DNA from: Bacteroidota bacterium | GTDB lineage: Bacteria; Bacteroidota; Ignavibacteria; Kapaibacteriales; Kapaibacteriaceae | Assembly: GCA_018266735.1 (NCBI GenBank) | Contig: JAFDZT010000002.1 | Coordinates: forward strand, 1-64,000 | DNA length: 64,000 nt | Direction of reading: 5' to 3' | Part shown: positions 8,265 to 17,276 of the stretch, piece by piece | How positions within the stretch are numbered: position 1 is the stretch's first letter | How the letters are laid out: each line of letters begins with the position of its first letter | Notes under the pieces: generated by a model | The model's input: only the letters and a program-made list of their open reading frames with translations | Told to the model about the DNA's origin: nothing | Databases searched by the model: none | Program-made: the position numbers and the translations under genes

Positions 8265-10406
8265 TTATTCCCCACGCTCCCCACGAAGCAACCGTAATGC
8301 ATAGAGGATAACGACGAGCGTAACGCCCGTGTCGGCGGCAATGGCAAGCCAGAGCGTGGCCATGCCGGCAATGGCGAGGACGAGGAAGATGGCCTTGACG
8401 GCAAGGGCCACGATGATGTTGGTGCGAATGGTGTGCAGCGTGCGCCGACCCAAGCGAATGGTGTGGGCAATGGCGCGGAGATCGTCGTTGGCTAGGGCAA
8501 TGTCGGCCGTTTCGATGGCGGCATCGGATCCGATGCGTCCCATCACAATACCCACATTGGCCGTTGCCATGGCAGGGGCGTCGTTGATGCCGTCGCCGAC
8601 CATGGCCACATGTCCGTGCTCGACCACAAGCGCCCGCACCCGCTCTGCCTTGTCCATGGGGAGCAGGGCGCCATAGGCCGCGTCGACGCCGGCCTGATGA
8701 CCGATCTGTTCGGTGACGATGGTGTTGTCACCACTGAGCATCACCACGGCACGCACACCCACATCGCGCAATGCCTGCACGGACGCGGCTGCATGCTCGC
8801 GGATCACGTCGGCCACGACGATGATCCCTGCCACCCTCAAATAATGAGCACCACCATCATCATCTACATGACCGGTGATGATGGCCGACGCACCGGCAGA
8901 TTCGATCGAAGCAACGGCATCGGCTACCTGCGCAAGCGTGGGTGCATCGGCACCGAGATCCATGGCCAGACGCAGGTTGCCCACGAAGCACCGACGTCCG
9001 TCCATCACGGCCTCGGCCCCACGTCCGTCATGCGCGCGATAGTGCTCGATGGACCTGCGTTCCACGCCACGTCCATGCGCCGCGGCCACAATGGCCAATG
9101 CCATGGGATGCGTGGAGTTCACATTGATGCTGGCGGCCATGGTCAGCACATCGCCCTCCGTCCACGCCTCCATCGGCTCCACACGCACCACCATGGGCAT
9201 GCCCGTAGTGATCGTGCCCGTCTTGTCCACGGCCACGGCCCGCACCCGACCGATCTCTTCGAGCACACGGCCGCTCTTGACGAGCACACCGCGACGTGCC
9301 ATGGCCGTTAGTCCGGAGACCACGGCCACAGGCGTGGCGATCACTAGGGCGCACGGACAGGCGATGACGAGGAGAACGAGTGACCGATAGATCCACACAT
9401 GCCATGCACCGTCGAAGAGCAACGGCGGAACAAGCAGCACAGCAAGGGCCACACAGAACGTGATGGGCGTGTAGATGCGCGCAAAGGAATCCACAAAGCG
9501 TTGCGATGGCGATCGTTGCGCCTGTGCGGCGGCCACATGTTCTGCAATGCGTGCCACCATGGAATGCTGCGACGTCTGCGTGACCTCCACATCGATCCGT
9601 CCGTCCGTGGCAATGGACCCTGCATAGACGGCATCGCCCACGGTGCGCGTCACGGGCATGGACTCTCCGGTGATCGACGCTTGGTCCACATCGGAACGTC
9701 CACCCACCACCACACCATCCAGCGGCACACGCATACCGGAGCGCACGATGACGGTGGTACCCACGGCAACGGATTCCACGGGCACGTCGCGCAACACCTC
9801 GCCATCGAGGATGGTGGCCGTAAGTGGTGTGATCTGCAGCAGGGCATGCATGGCACGTCGGGCACGACCAACACTCAACGCCTCGAGCAATTCCGACAGG
9901 GCGAACAACCATGCCACCGTCGCGCCTTCCGTCCACTCGCCAATGAAGGCCGCACCAAGGATTGCCGTGGTCATGAGCACGTTCATGTCGAGCGTTGCAG
10001 AGCGCACGGCGCGGATGGCCTTGGGAACCACGTACCATGCGCCCGAGAGCATGGCACCTGTAGCAAGGATGGGAAGGAGGAGGGGAGGACCGCTTTGGGT
10101 CCACAAACAGAGCAAGGCCGTGATGGTCAACACACCCGACAGCACCGTGGCAACGACATGTCCGCGTTGCACGGCGGCCGCAATGGGTGCGCTGGTGTTC
10201 CGCACGCTTGCACGCAGGCCCACGCCGGCAAGGGCGCTGATGACGCCGGAGGGGTCGATGCCGTCGTCATGCTGCACGACCACGGTCCCCGCGATCAGAT
10301 CGGCCCGGAACGACACCACATCGGAACGCCCACGCAGCGCGCGTTCCACGGCGGCCACTTCGTCGGCGCAGCACATGCCATCGACGGTGTAGGTCGTGGT
10401 CGTCAT
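8265..10406 (-). CDS. Heavy-metal P1B-type ATPase (Zn/Cd/Pb exporter class)
   Basis: 713 residues. An N-terminal HMA domain has GMCCADE at 10-16, the CCxDE variant common in Zn/Cd/Pb pumps. Core motifs in order are TGES (246-249), transmembrane CPC (350-352), phosphorylation site DKTGT (394-398), the P1B-specific HP pair (433-434) and GDGINDAPA (604-612). The pump would export divalent metal from the cytosol using ATP. It starts at ATG 10406, whose first base is shared with the stop of the RibD-C gene (TGATG), so translation is coupled. No MerR- or ArsR-type metal regulator is adjacent. Confidence 0.93.
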   Translation of the reverse strand: MTTTTYTVDGMCCADEVAAVERALRGRSDVVSFRADLIAGTVVVQHDDGIDPSGVISALAGVGLRASVRNTSAPIAAAVQRGHVVATVLSGVLTITALLCLWTQSGPPLLLPILATGAMLSGAWYVVPKAIRAVRSATLDMNVLMTTAILGAAFIGEWTEGATVAWLFALSELLEALSVGRARRAMHALLQITPLTATILDGEVLRDVPVESVAVGTTVIVRSGMRVPLDGVVVGGRSDVDQASITGESMPVTRTVGDAVYAGSIATDGRIDVEVTQTSQHSMVARIAEHVAAAQAQRSPSQRFVDSFARIYTPITFCVALAVLLVPPLLFDGAWHVWIYRSLVLLVIACPCALVIATPVAVVSGLTAMARRGVLVKSGRVLEEIGRVRAVAVDKTGTITTGMPMVVRVEPMEAWTEGDVLTMAASINVNSTHPMALAIVAAAHGRGVERRSIEHYRAHDGRGAEAVMDGRRCFVGNLRLAMDLGADAPTLAQVADAVASIESAGASAIITGHVDDDGGAHYLRVAGIIVVADVIREHAAASVQALRDVGVRAVVMLSGDNTIVTEQIGHQAGVDAAYGALLPMDKAERVRALVVEHGHVAMVGDGINDAPAMATANVGIVMGRIGSDAAIETADIALANDDLRAIAHTIRLGRRTLHTIRTNIIVALAVKAIFLVLAIAGMATLWLAIAADTGVTLVVILYALRLLRGERGE

Positions 10407-10990
10407 CACGCGTCGTGCTCGTGATCGGTCAACGTCGTAGCATGGGTTGCTGGCGCATAGCATAACAACACGGCACCACTACCAAAGGTCTGCGTGCGGA
10501 CAAGGGTGAGAAGCGTTCGATGCGTGATGTCGGTAAAGAGTAACCCGCCGCTTCCGGCGATCACAGGGTGGACCATGAGCTGGAGCTCGTCGATGAGACC
10601 GAGGTCGAGGAGTTGCATGATGAGGCTCCGACTGCCCACGAGCACGTCCTTGCCAGGTTGTTGTTTGTGGTACCGTACTTCGTCGACGAGCGAACGCTCT
10701 GCAAGCGTGGCACTGTGCCATGCCGTGTCGCGCAGTGTGCGCGAGAACACGATCTTCGGCAGGACATCGATGGCACGTGCGAAGTCGTCCATCGATCGCA
10801 CACCCGTCGGCGCAGCCACCATCGGCTGCCAGTACTGCATCAGCGCATACGTGATCCTGCCATAGAGGATGGCGCCGGCGTTCGACAGCAGTTCCGTATA
10901 GTGATCGTGCACCTCTGCATCCGGCAGCACGGCCGTGTGGTCGCCCACGCCATCCAGCGTCATGTTGATACCGGCGATGATCCTGCTCAT
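10406..10990 (-). CDS. RibD C-terminal / dihydrofolate-reductase-like family protein
   Basis: 194 residues with the RibD-C fold pattern: MSRIIAGINMTLDGVGDH at the N-terminus, GRITYALMQYW, KIVFSRTL, DVLVGSRSLIMQLLDLGLIDEL, and HPVIAGSGGLLF near the end. Such proteins are stand-alone NAD(P)H-dependent reductases of unknown substrate, often stress-linked. It overlaps the preceding gene's stop by ATGA and the following P-type ATPase by TGATG, so all three form one operon. The first 28 bp of its coding strand are repeated at 11616-11643, beyond the preceding gene; see the repeat entries. Confidence 0.88.
   Translation of the reverse strand: MSRIIAGINMTLDGVGDHTAVLPDAEVHDHYTELLSNAGAILYGRITYALMQYWQPMVAAPTGVRSMDDFARAIDVLPKIVFSRTLRDTAWHSATLAERSLVDEVRYHKQQPGKDVLVGSRSLIMQLLDLGLIDELQLMVHPVIAGSGGLLFTDITHRTLLTLVRTQTFGSGAVLLCYAPATHATTLTDHEHDA
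10963..10990. repeat. 28-bp direct repeat, copy 1 (5' end of RibD-C gene)
   Basis: Covers the first codons of the RibD-C gene (MSRIIAGIN). It matches 11616-11643 at 27 of 28 positions, in the same orientation. The two copies bracket the secreted-protein gene at 10987-11610. Confidence 0.9.
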
Positions 10991-11610
10991 TTCTGTTTCC
11001 TTGTTGTGCTGTCCGGATCGGGTGTCGGAAATCCACCAATGAAGCTCTCTGACGCCTTGATACTCGACACATTGAAATCACGTAGCATGTTCACAAACGA
11101 TGCCCTGAGATCGTCGGGGTTCTCATCAACGAGCATGCCTTTGATGATGTAGCAGTAACGAATGCCTTGATACCAGACGTCGACATAATGTTCCGAATCA
11201 TGATCGAGCACAAATCCTTGCTTTGTCGGATTCGAGGAGACAGATTCAACATGCTTCTCAAAGAAGAATCGTAGGAGCGAGTCGCTTCGAACAATGGAAG
11301 AGGTCACGAGGATATCACCATACGTGCCGTTCTTGCGTACAAGTTCGTACTTGTATTGAAGGCATCGACCGTTCTCAAGCCAGATGACCTTTCCATAGCC
11401 GTTGAAGCCGTTTGTCCCGATCCAGTGTCGATACACGACGATCGTGTCGATACCGGCCTGACGCAAACTATCTCGTACCTGCAGTGCTTTGATATCAACG
11501 GGATGATAGGACTGTCGGTCACCGCAAATAGTGACCTGTCCAACACCATGCACAGGGAATGCGATACAGAGCGTGAGCACCCAAAGGAGGCGAAGCAGTA
11601 GTTTGTTCAT
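10987..11610 (-). CDS. Secreted hypothetical protein inserted in the RibD-C/ATPase operon
   Basis: 207 residues from ATG 11610. It has a clear signal peptide (MNKLLLRLLWVLTLCIAFPVHG) and no known domain. The stop overlaps the RibD-C start by ATGA. The upstream copy of the 28-bp repeat keeps an ATG at 11643 in frame, so translation could also begin there and add 11 residues (MSRIIAGINSK) ahead of the signal peptide, which would weaken export. The gene appears to have been inserted between the promoter and the RibD-C gene. Function unknown. Confidence 0.7.
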   Translation of the reverse strand: MNKLLLRLLWVLTLCIAFPVHGVGQVTICGDRQSYHPVDIKALQVRDSLRQAGIDTIVVYRHWIGTNGFNGYGKVIWLENGRCLQYKYELVRKNGTYGDILVTSSIVRSDSLLRFFFEKHVESVSSNPTKQGFVLDHDSEHYVDVWYQGIRYCYIIKGMLVDENPDDLRASFVNMLRDFNVSSIKASESFIGGFPTPDPDSTTRKQK

Positions 11611-11615
11611 TTTAC

Positions 11616-11643
11616 TGTTGATACCGGCAATGATCCTGCTCAT
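11616..11643. repeat. 28-bp direct repeat, copy 2
   Basis: Second copy of the RibD-C gene start, 27/28 identical to 10963-10990. It includes the ATG at 11643 and lies 30 nt downstream of the promoter box at 11674-11681. Confidence 0.9.
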
Positions 11644-11673
11644 CGAACTGACCTTCCGTCCATCGTTGTATGG

Positions 11674-11681
11674 CAAAGGTA
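11674..11681 (-). promoter_or_regulatory. Promoter -7 box of the metal-ATPase operon
   Basis: TACCTTTG on the minus strand, a full TAnnTTTG match. It precedes the repeat copy with the ATG at 11643 and is probably the original promoter of the RibD-C gene. Confidence 0.6.
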
Positions 11682-11695
11682 CGAGATGAGATCCA

Positions 11696-13204
11696 CTATC
11701 GCTTGTAGGCGTGCTCTTCTGCTAGGATGCGAGCGATCCTATTCCCGAGCCACACGACGTTCGGGTAGTCGTTGTTCGAGAGGATGGCCAGTGCCGACCT
11801 CAAGCGTGGGAACCGTAGGATGAACGTTTTGTATCCCGGCCAGCTCCCCGAATGGTAGACGGTGAACTCAGCGTGTGGTCTGTTCTGAAGGAAGACGCCG
11901 TACCCATACCTCGACTCCTTCCCACTCGTGAGAATGGAGCTCGTGTATGCTCGCGATAGCGTTTCCCTGGATACCAGCACGTTGTTCTGCAGGGCGGCTT
12001 CCCATCGTTCGAGATCGTCGATGGTGGAGTTCACGCAGCCGTCTCCGGTGATCGCATCGAGATAGGTGACGTACCCGTGCTCCGACGTCGAGTCTGGGAG
12101 CACATACTTCTCCAGGCTATCCGAGTAGGTGTATCCAAAGGCGTAGTTGCGAAGGGTCTCGCCCTTGCTTCTGCGTGTATTGTACACGCGTGAGTTGCGC
12201 ATGCCGCAAGGCTTGAAGATCAGTTCGTGGAGACAGGTGGCGTAGTCTGAGCCGCTCGCTCGCTCGATGATGCTGGAAAGAAGTGCATACCCGGTATTGC
12301 TGTACCGGAACTTCGCACCCGGTTGAAACAAGAGAGGAGGCGAGTGGGTTTTCAGGAGTTCGATCACGTCGGCATTGGTGGCGAACCGACGCCTGTCCCA
12401 ATGTTCTGCGAACAGTTCCATGTAGTCGGGCAGACCCGACGTATGCGTTAACAAGTTCTCAATGGTGATGTTTCGATACGGAAGCTCGGGGATGAACCGT
12501 TGCAGCGAATCTGTGTAGTTCAGTTTGCCCTGTTCCGCAAGGATCATAATGGCCATGGCTGTGAACTGTTTGCTACACGAAGCGAGTTCAAACAAGGAGC
12601 TGTCGTTCAGGGAAGTCTCCTCGGTGACGTTGGTACGACCGAAACACTTCTTGTAGATGGTCGTGCCCCTGTCGATCGCCAACACCGCGCCGTTGAAATG
12701 CTGATCGGTAACGATCGTTGCGAGCAACTTGTCGAGCTCGCGCACTTGCCGCCGTGCCACCTTCCGATCCGGCTTCGTTCGCGTTGCCACGGGAAACACG
12801 AAGTCCGGGTCCGTGAATCCGAATCCTTGCACGATGCAGCTATCGTCAAAGACGAAGATCAGAGACATGTTCTCTCGTGGATCCTTCCTGTAGACCAGTT
12901 TCAGGACGATCGTGTTCAGGGTTTCAGCATCGACGGATGTGACCGTTGCCTTGCCGTATTCCTTGTACAGGGCAGAGAACTGACTCACAATGCCTTGCCG
13001 GATCGTCGTGCGCTCTTCGTCGGAAAGGTCGGTCCTTCGAAGAAACACATCATTCATCCGGTCGAAGTTCTGATGGTTGTAGGCGGCAATGAACTCCTTC
13101 GTGATCCGGATCTGGCGATCTTTCGTGGAAGGTTGCGCCTGCGCTAAGGTTCGCGAGGCGAGAATGGAAACCGTCAGCATGACGGCGACAAAGGAAATTT
13201 GCAT
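11696..13204 (-). CDS. Secreted beta-lactamase-fold serine hydrolase (PF00144 type)
   Basis: 502 residues. The signal peptide ends at TLAQAQ (about 23). Residues ~30-140 form a small alpha/beta domain (FIAAYNHQNFDRMNDVF...) like the DUF3887/NTF2-type domains found in front of such enzymes. The catalytic domain has SCSK (209-212, the SxxK motif), HTSG (254-257), YSN (301-303) and a C-terminal HSGSWPGYKT. Class C beta-lactamase relatives include esterases, D-aminopeptidases and penicillin-binding proteins; the substrate is open. It is divergent from the oxidoreductase at 13332. A truncated copy lies at 231-680. Confidence 0.88.
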   Translation of the reverse strand: MQISFVAVMLTVSILASRTLAQAQPSTKDRQIRITKEFIAAYNHQNFDRMNDVFLRRTDLSDEERTTIRQGIVSQFSALYKEYGKATVTSVDAETLNTIVLKLVYRKDPRENMSLIFVFDDSCIVQGFGFTDPDFVFPVATRTKPDRKVARRQVRELDKLLATIVTDQHFNGAVLAIDRGTTIYKKCFGRTNVTEETSLNDSSLFELASCSKQFTAMAIMILAEQGKLNYTDSLQRFIPELPYRNITIENLLTHTSGLPDYMELFAEHWDRRRFATNADVIELLKTHSPPLLFQPGAKFRYSNTGYALLSSIIERASGSDYATCLHELIFKPCGMRNSRVYNTRRSKGETLRNYAFGYTYSDSLEKYVLPDSTSEHGYVTYLDAITGDGCVNSTIDDLERWEAALQNNVLVSRETLSRAYTSSILTSGKESRYGYGVFLQNRPHAEFTVYHSGSWPGYKTFILRFPRLRSALAILSNNDYPNVVWLGNRIARILAEEHAYKR

Positions 13205-13331
13205 ACGAACTCCACGTTCATGTGCACCATTAGTTTCGGCATTGAGGGAGGGCACGCATGTTCTTCTGAAACGTTTATGCCTCCGGAACGTAGGCGAGCA
13301 CCGCAACATCACACAAACCAGCAGGAGTAGT

Positions 13332-14249
13332 ATGAAGGCCATTGTTTGCACGAAGTACGGTCCACCCGAAGTGCTGCAGATCCACGAGGTCGCAACACCG
13401 ATTCCCAAGGACGATCAGATCCTCGTCAAGATCGTTGCCACGGCGGTGAACTCCGGAGATGTACGGGTACGCAGCCTTGATGTGAAGGGGATCATGCGGG
13501 TGGCCATGCAAGTGGTGGTGGGCATCACTCGACCGCGCAAGTCCATCCTTGGGACCGTGTATGCGGGCATCGTGGAGGAAGTGGGGAAGAACGTCACCCG
13601 CTTCAACGTTGGCGACAAGGTCTTTGGGATGACGGGATTCGCCTTCGGCACGTATGCCGAGTTCATTGCCGTCGGTCAGAACAGCAACGTGCTGGAGATG
13701 CCTGTGAATGCGTCGTTCGAAGAGGCCGCGTCGATCATCTTTGGCGGACAGACGGCGATCCATTTCCTCGAGAAGGCGAAGATCGCCGAACGGTCACACC
13801 CATGCGTGTTGATCCTCGGTGCCACCGGGTCCGTCGGATCGGCTGCTGCGCAGATCGCCAAACATCATCACACCCACGTCACTGCCGTCTGCAGCTCTGA
13901 AGGACATGACCTCGCCGCCTTGCTTGGCGTCGACGGCATTGTGCACTATGACGAAGAAGACATCACCCGACGGACAGAGAAGTACGACATCATCTTCGAT
14001 GCCATTGGTACCTACAACGCACGTCAGTTCAAGGCACTCTTGAATGACAACGGCGTGTTCGTCAGTGTAAGTGCCGGCTACGCCTCCGAGAACATGCACC
14101 AGCTCCGCCTCTTGAAGGAGATGTTCGAGCAGGGCACCCTCATCGCCACCATCGACAGAACCTACAAGATGGACGACATCGTAGAAGCCCACCGCTATGT
14201 TGATACGGGAAGGAAGAAGGGGAACGTGGTGGTGAGGATCAGGCCTTGA
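13332..14249 (+). CDS. MDR-family quinone oxidoreductase-like protein (zinc-independent)
   Basis: 305 residues from ATG 13332, with GGAG upstream. The N-terminal GroES-like fold (MKAIVCTKYGPPEVLQI, GTVYAGIVEEVG, GDKVFGMTGFAFGTYAEF) is followed by a Rossmann nucleotide-binding motif, LGATGSVGSAAAQIAK. The Cys/His zinc ligands of true alcohol dehydrogenases are absent, so an NADPH-dependent quinone or enone reductase activity is likely. It stands alone, divergent from the serine hydrolase. Pieces of a second copy remain at 15862-16056. Confidence 0.88.
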   Translation: MKAIVCTKYGPPEVLQIHEVATPIPKDDQILVKIVATAVNSGDVRVRSLDVKGIMRVAMQVVVGITRPRKSILGTVYAGIVEEVGKNVTRFNVGDKVFGMTGFAFGTYAEFIAVGQNSNVLEMPVNASFEEAASIIFGGQTAIHFLEKAKIAERSHPCVLILGATGSVGSAAAQIAKHHHTHVTAVCSSEGHDLAALLGVDGIVHYDEEDITRRTEKYDIIFDAIGTYNARQFKALLNDNGVFVSVSAGYASENMHQLRLLKEMFEQGTLIATIDRTYKMDDIVEAHRYVDTGRKKGNVVVRIRP

Positions 14250-14266
14250 CGTGGGACATTGAGGTA

Positions 14267-15664
14267 CTAGAAGGCTTGGCCAATACCAAAGTAGAAGAGC
14301 CTGTCTTCGCGCGATACACCGTAGTCGCATGAAATGATCGTTGATTGATTCCACGCGATCCGCAGACCAGCGCCGATTGATAGCTTGACATCGTGAAAGT
14401 TCAAGGTGCGCCAATCGTCTCTAACCGTGCCGGCGTCAAAGAACGGTGCCACGCCAAATGCAAAATGCTGTTGTCCAAACAGAACCTCGGCCAATCGTAC
14501 ACGGAGTTCAACATTGACAAATGCCAGTGAACGGGCCAGAAATCGATTTGCTCGATATCCACGTAGTGATTGTCTTCCTCCGAGTGCGTTCACACTTCCG
14601 TCAGGACTCCATTGGTCTTGATACTCGAAGAACGGTGCATTACTGCCGAAGATGTTTCCAATACCGATGCGACTACACAACACCGTCCTAGGTCCAACAG
14701 GGATTTTTGTATACATCCGACCTTGGATGAACAATTTGTTGAATTCGAACTGTGAGCCAATGATCGGGTTTGAGAACTCATTCGCGATCTCTAGATACAC
14801 GCCTCGGGTTGGGTCAGGTTCATAATCTCTAGTATCAAACATAAGCGCTGTTTGAATAATAGATACCCATCCACCGTGAAGACCGGATATGAGACCCTGT
14901 AGATAATCGCGTCGTAGCAGCGATGTTCCATTCGGTGCGGAGGTCTCGTTTCCTGTAATCGGATCGATCGCTTCGGCTTCCGTTCCTTCAAACGTTTCGT
15001 ATCTTAAATGTTGAATCTCATATCCGCCCATGATTCTCCACACGCCCGTCGCACCCAACGCGTAATCGGCTTTCAGGTTGAGCATATACTCTGTTTCTTT
15101 GAATCTGTTTGACAGTGCATCTGTCACAACACTTGCTTCGCCATCTCCGCCGGCTCGCAAGGTCTTTCTCGCGACGTCATACGATGAATACGTTGAGTAC
15201 GTCGGTCCACCGTTTGGAGTAGACGGAAGTCTCAGTTCTCCTAGAGTCGCCTCTGACGATCCAAAGTACAAGTTGGCAGGATTCTGCTGAGCCTTCGCGT
15301 CGACCTTGAACCGCCAACGGGTTCCCTTGTAGTATGGCACATCGAGTGATAAAACGATTTCTCTTGCGTTCGAGGTATAGTATGCCGCATTTGCTTTCAA
15401 CTTCACCAGGTACGGTGTGTACGCGAACAACGGGTTCGTCTTCTCGCCATTCCAGTAGATATTTGTTCGAACACCAAAGCCAAAACCCGTTACCGGGTCA
15501 GAAGAAATGTCCGGAAGACCGGTGACAAATGTTCCTTCTCGTTTCTTCGAAAGATCTTCGTCAGACATTCGCTTCGATTGGATAAAAGAAAGAGTGTCTG
15601 TGCCTTGCGCGTAAACAGTCGTCGTTAGATGTATTGTCAGTAGCAGAGCCAGATGTCGCTTCAT
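14267..15664 (-). CDS. Omp85/BamA-type outer-membrane barrel protein
   Basis: 465 residues with signal peptide MKRHLALLLTIHLTTTVYAQ. The start of the mature protein (EGTFVTGLPDISSDPVTGFGF) and the rest are alternating beta strands as in surface-antigen D15 proteins. The conserved L6-loop motif appears as LRGYRANRF, and the chain ends in Phe (FYFGIGQAF), typical of outer-membrane barrels. No POTRA repeats are visible, so this is the short BamA-like type rather than BamA itself. The partner or transported molecule is unknown. It converges on the MDR gene, 17 bp away. Confidence 0.8.
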   Translation of the reverse strand: MKRHLALLLTIHLTTTVYAQGTDTLSFIQSKRMSDEDLSKKREGTFVTGLPDISSDPVTGFGFGVRTNIYWNGEKTNPLFAYTPYLVKLKANAAYYTSNAREIVLSLDVPYYKGTRWRFKVDAKAQQNPANLYFGSSEATLGELRLPSTPNGGPTYSTYSSYDVARKTLRAGGDGEASVVTDALSNRFKETEYMLNLKADYALGATGVWRIMGGYEIQHLRYETFEGTEAEAIDPITGNETSAPNGTSLLRRDYLQGLISGLHGGWVSIIQTALMFDTRDYEPDPTRGVYLEIANEFSNPIIGSQFEFNKLFIQGRMYTKIPVGPRTVLCSRIGIGNIFGSNAPFFEYQDQWSPDGSVNALGGRQSLRGYRANRFLARSLAFVNVELRVRLAEVLFGQQHFAFGVAPFFDAGTVRDDWRTLNFHDVKLSIGAGLRIAWNQSTIISCDYGVSREDRLFYFGIGQAF

Positions 15665-15861
15665 CGTTTCCTTGATGTTCGTTGTTATCGTTGGTGGCGG
15701 AGCCAGTTCACTACGCTTAGCATAATTGCCATTGTTGCAGCTTACCATGCACGAAATTAACGCCCACCCCACTTCTTTCCAAGACGTTATTGATACGATG
15801 AACATTGCAATGACGTTGATGATTCCTGATAACGTCGAGTACATTAGCGTCGACTACCACA

Positions 15862-16056
15862 GCAACATTTTCGATGCCTTTGGCACCTACAATGCACGTC
15901 AGTTCAATGTGTAGACTCCGCCTCTTGAAGCAGATGTTCTAGCAGGGCACCCTCATCGCCACCATCGACAGGACCTACAAGTTGGACGACATCGTAGAAG
16001 CCCACCGCTACGTTGATAGGGGAAGGAAGAAGGGGAACGTGGTGGTACGGATGTGA
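15862..16056 (+). pseudogene. Remnant of the MDR oxidoreductase gene 3' end
   Basis: The sequence matches parts of 14003-14249. It starts at the IFDAIGTYNARQF region, deletes about 60 bp, then follows the LLKEMFEQGTLIATIDRTYKMDD region to the C-terminus with few changes. A TAG at 15912-15914 and other shifts stop translation. It lies beyond the Omp85-like gene in the same orientation as the intact copy. This is a decayed partial duplicate. Confidence 0.88.
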
Positions 16057-16064
16057 TCTGCCCT

Positions 16065-16690
16065 TTAGTGCATCCGTCGTCGCACGAATGTATACATGGC
16101 CTTCTTGCGCATCACCACGACACGGTCGTCGTCCTCCGTGGTGTTGTACAAGCGAATCGTGTGGCCTCGAATCTCAAAGGCATAGCACCGTTGATCGGCC
16201 GTTGTTTCCCTGAACTATCGACCACATTGTACCTGCCGGAGAACAATGTCTTGTTCACCGTGAACTGCAAGGCGCTCATGGTTCCTGATGGAACGCGCTT
16301 GTACTTCGTCTCTTGCACGAGGACGTACCGTTCGTCATAGTGATAGAGGATGAGCGTCGTATCATGCTTCGAGAGAACATATCCAAGTTCGTAGTGGTGA
16401 TCATCCTGGTAGAGATCACCAAGGTTCGTTGGGACCGCATTCGTTGTGTGGCCGCGCTTGAAAGTGATCATGAAACTGAAGCCCTCGTGGATGCCGGGCG
16501 CACCAACTTCGAGCGAGTCACCAACAATGTTCGCTGTGTCAATGTCGAGCTCAACGATGCCAGCCAACGAGTGACGTGAAGCATAGAGCGAATGCGTTCG
16601 CCGTACGTCATCGATGTATTCACGCTCGTACCACGATCCGTGCATGATAGAACTGAATGCCCCGTAGGCGATGAGCAAGGAAGTGATCAT
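16065..16690 (-). pseudogene. Hypothetical protein gene with a probable frameshift
   Basis: From ATG 16690 (MITSLLIAYGAF) a good protein-like frame runs to about 16200, then becomes TRFACTTPRRTTTVSW and stops at 16112. The neighbouring frame from about 16200 reads CYAFEIRGHTIRLYNTTEDD...MYTFVRRRMH and stops at 16065, which looks much more like protein. One missing base near 16195-16205 would join them into ~208 residues. The N-terminus has a hydrophobic anchor. Function unknown. The start overlaps the stop of the gene at 16687 (ATGA), so the pair was one operon. Confidence 0.55.
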
Positions 16691-17166
16691 TGTAGGTCAA
16701 TGTGTTGTTGCATGGATCGTAGGGCGCGCTGGGTGCAATATGCTTGATAGGGTCGAGCGACGACTCTCTCAACGTGACCCTCGAGGGTTTCATAGCTGAA
16801 GCTCTTGCGGTAGGGGAGGTCCACAACCTCGCAGACGCGTGTGGCAACGAGAATTCTGAGCGAGAAACGTTGTAGTGGCGGAATGTTGATCTGTTGAAGG
16901 ATCGTGTCTCCAACTTGCATCGTCCGACCTTCCCGACGCCATGCACATCCGGAGGTTAAGACGTTCTCCGGAAACAACCGATAGTCGAAGAGGAAGTCCA
17001 GATCGAGCTCGTGCAGGCGCTTCGTGGTCGTGCAAACAAGGGTGTCGACGCGCTCACGTAATCGTTCTCGCTCGTAGGGGATCATGCTCAAGGACGTGTG
17101 TTCATTCAAAAGAACGTCGAACCGTTTGCTCTGATCTGAGACAAAGATCTTCACTCTTTTCCTCAT
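16687..17166 (-). CDS. DUF1990-like protein
   Basis: 159 residues, no signal peptide. The C-terminal half resembles DUF1990: GDTILQQI, then ILVATRVCEVVD, and a FSYETLEGHVERV segment that matches the family's FGYGTLxGH motif. The family has no proven biochemical role. The N-terminal half, rich in charged residues, is less typical. It overlaps the next gene by four bases. The C/T-rich repeat at 17214-17276 lies immediately upstream. Confidence 0.5.
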   Translation of the reverse strand: MRKRVKIFVSDQSKRFDVLLNEHTSLSMIPYERERLRERVDTLVCTTTKRLHELDLDFLFDYRLFPENVLTSGCAWRREGRTMQVGDTILQQINIPPLQRFSLRILVATRVCEVVDLPYRKSFSYETLEGHVERVVARPYQAYCTQRALRSMQQHIDLQ

Positions 17167-17213
17167 GAACGTGTTGCTGCTGTCAACGACAGTTTAGATG
17201 GAATCACGAGTCG

Positions 17214-17276
17214 TACTTCTCCTTTTACTTCTGCTTTTACTTCTTGCTTTACTTCCCATTTACTTCCTGATCTTAC
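17214..17276. repeat. Degenerate pyrimidine-rich tandem repeat
   Basis: Repeats of an ACTTCTGCTTTT-like unit with a period close to 12 bp, sitting between two leftward genes and running into the stop of the fusion gene (17273). Bases 17227-17245 are identical to 36263-36281 (19 bp). Low-complexity tracts like this vary in length by slippage. Confidence 0.65.

Noticed and set aside
9399-10424. A 341-codon rightward frame opposite the metal ATPase
   Set aside because: Antisense of a gene with all P-type ATPase motifs; no protein-like features.
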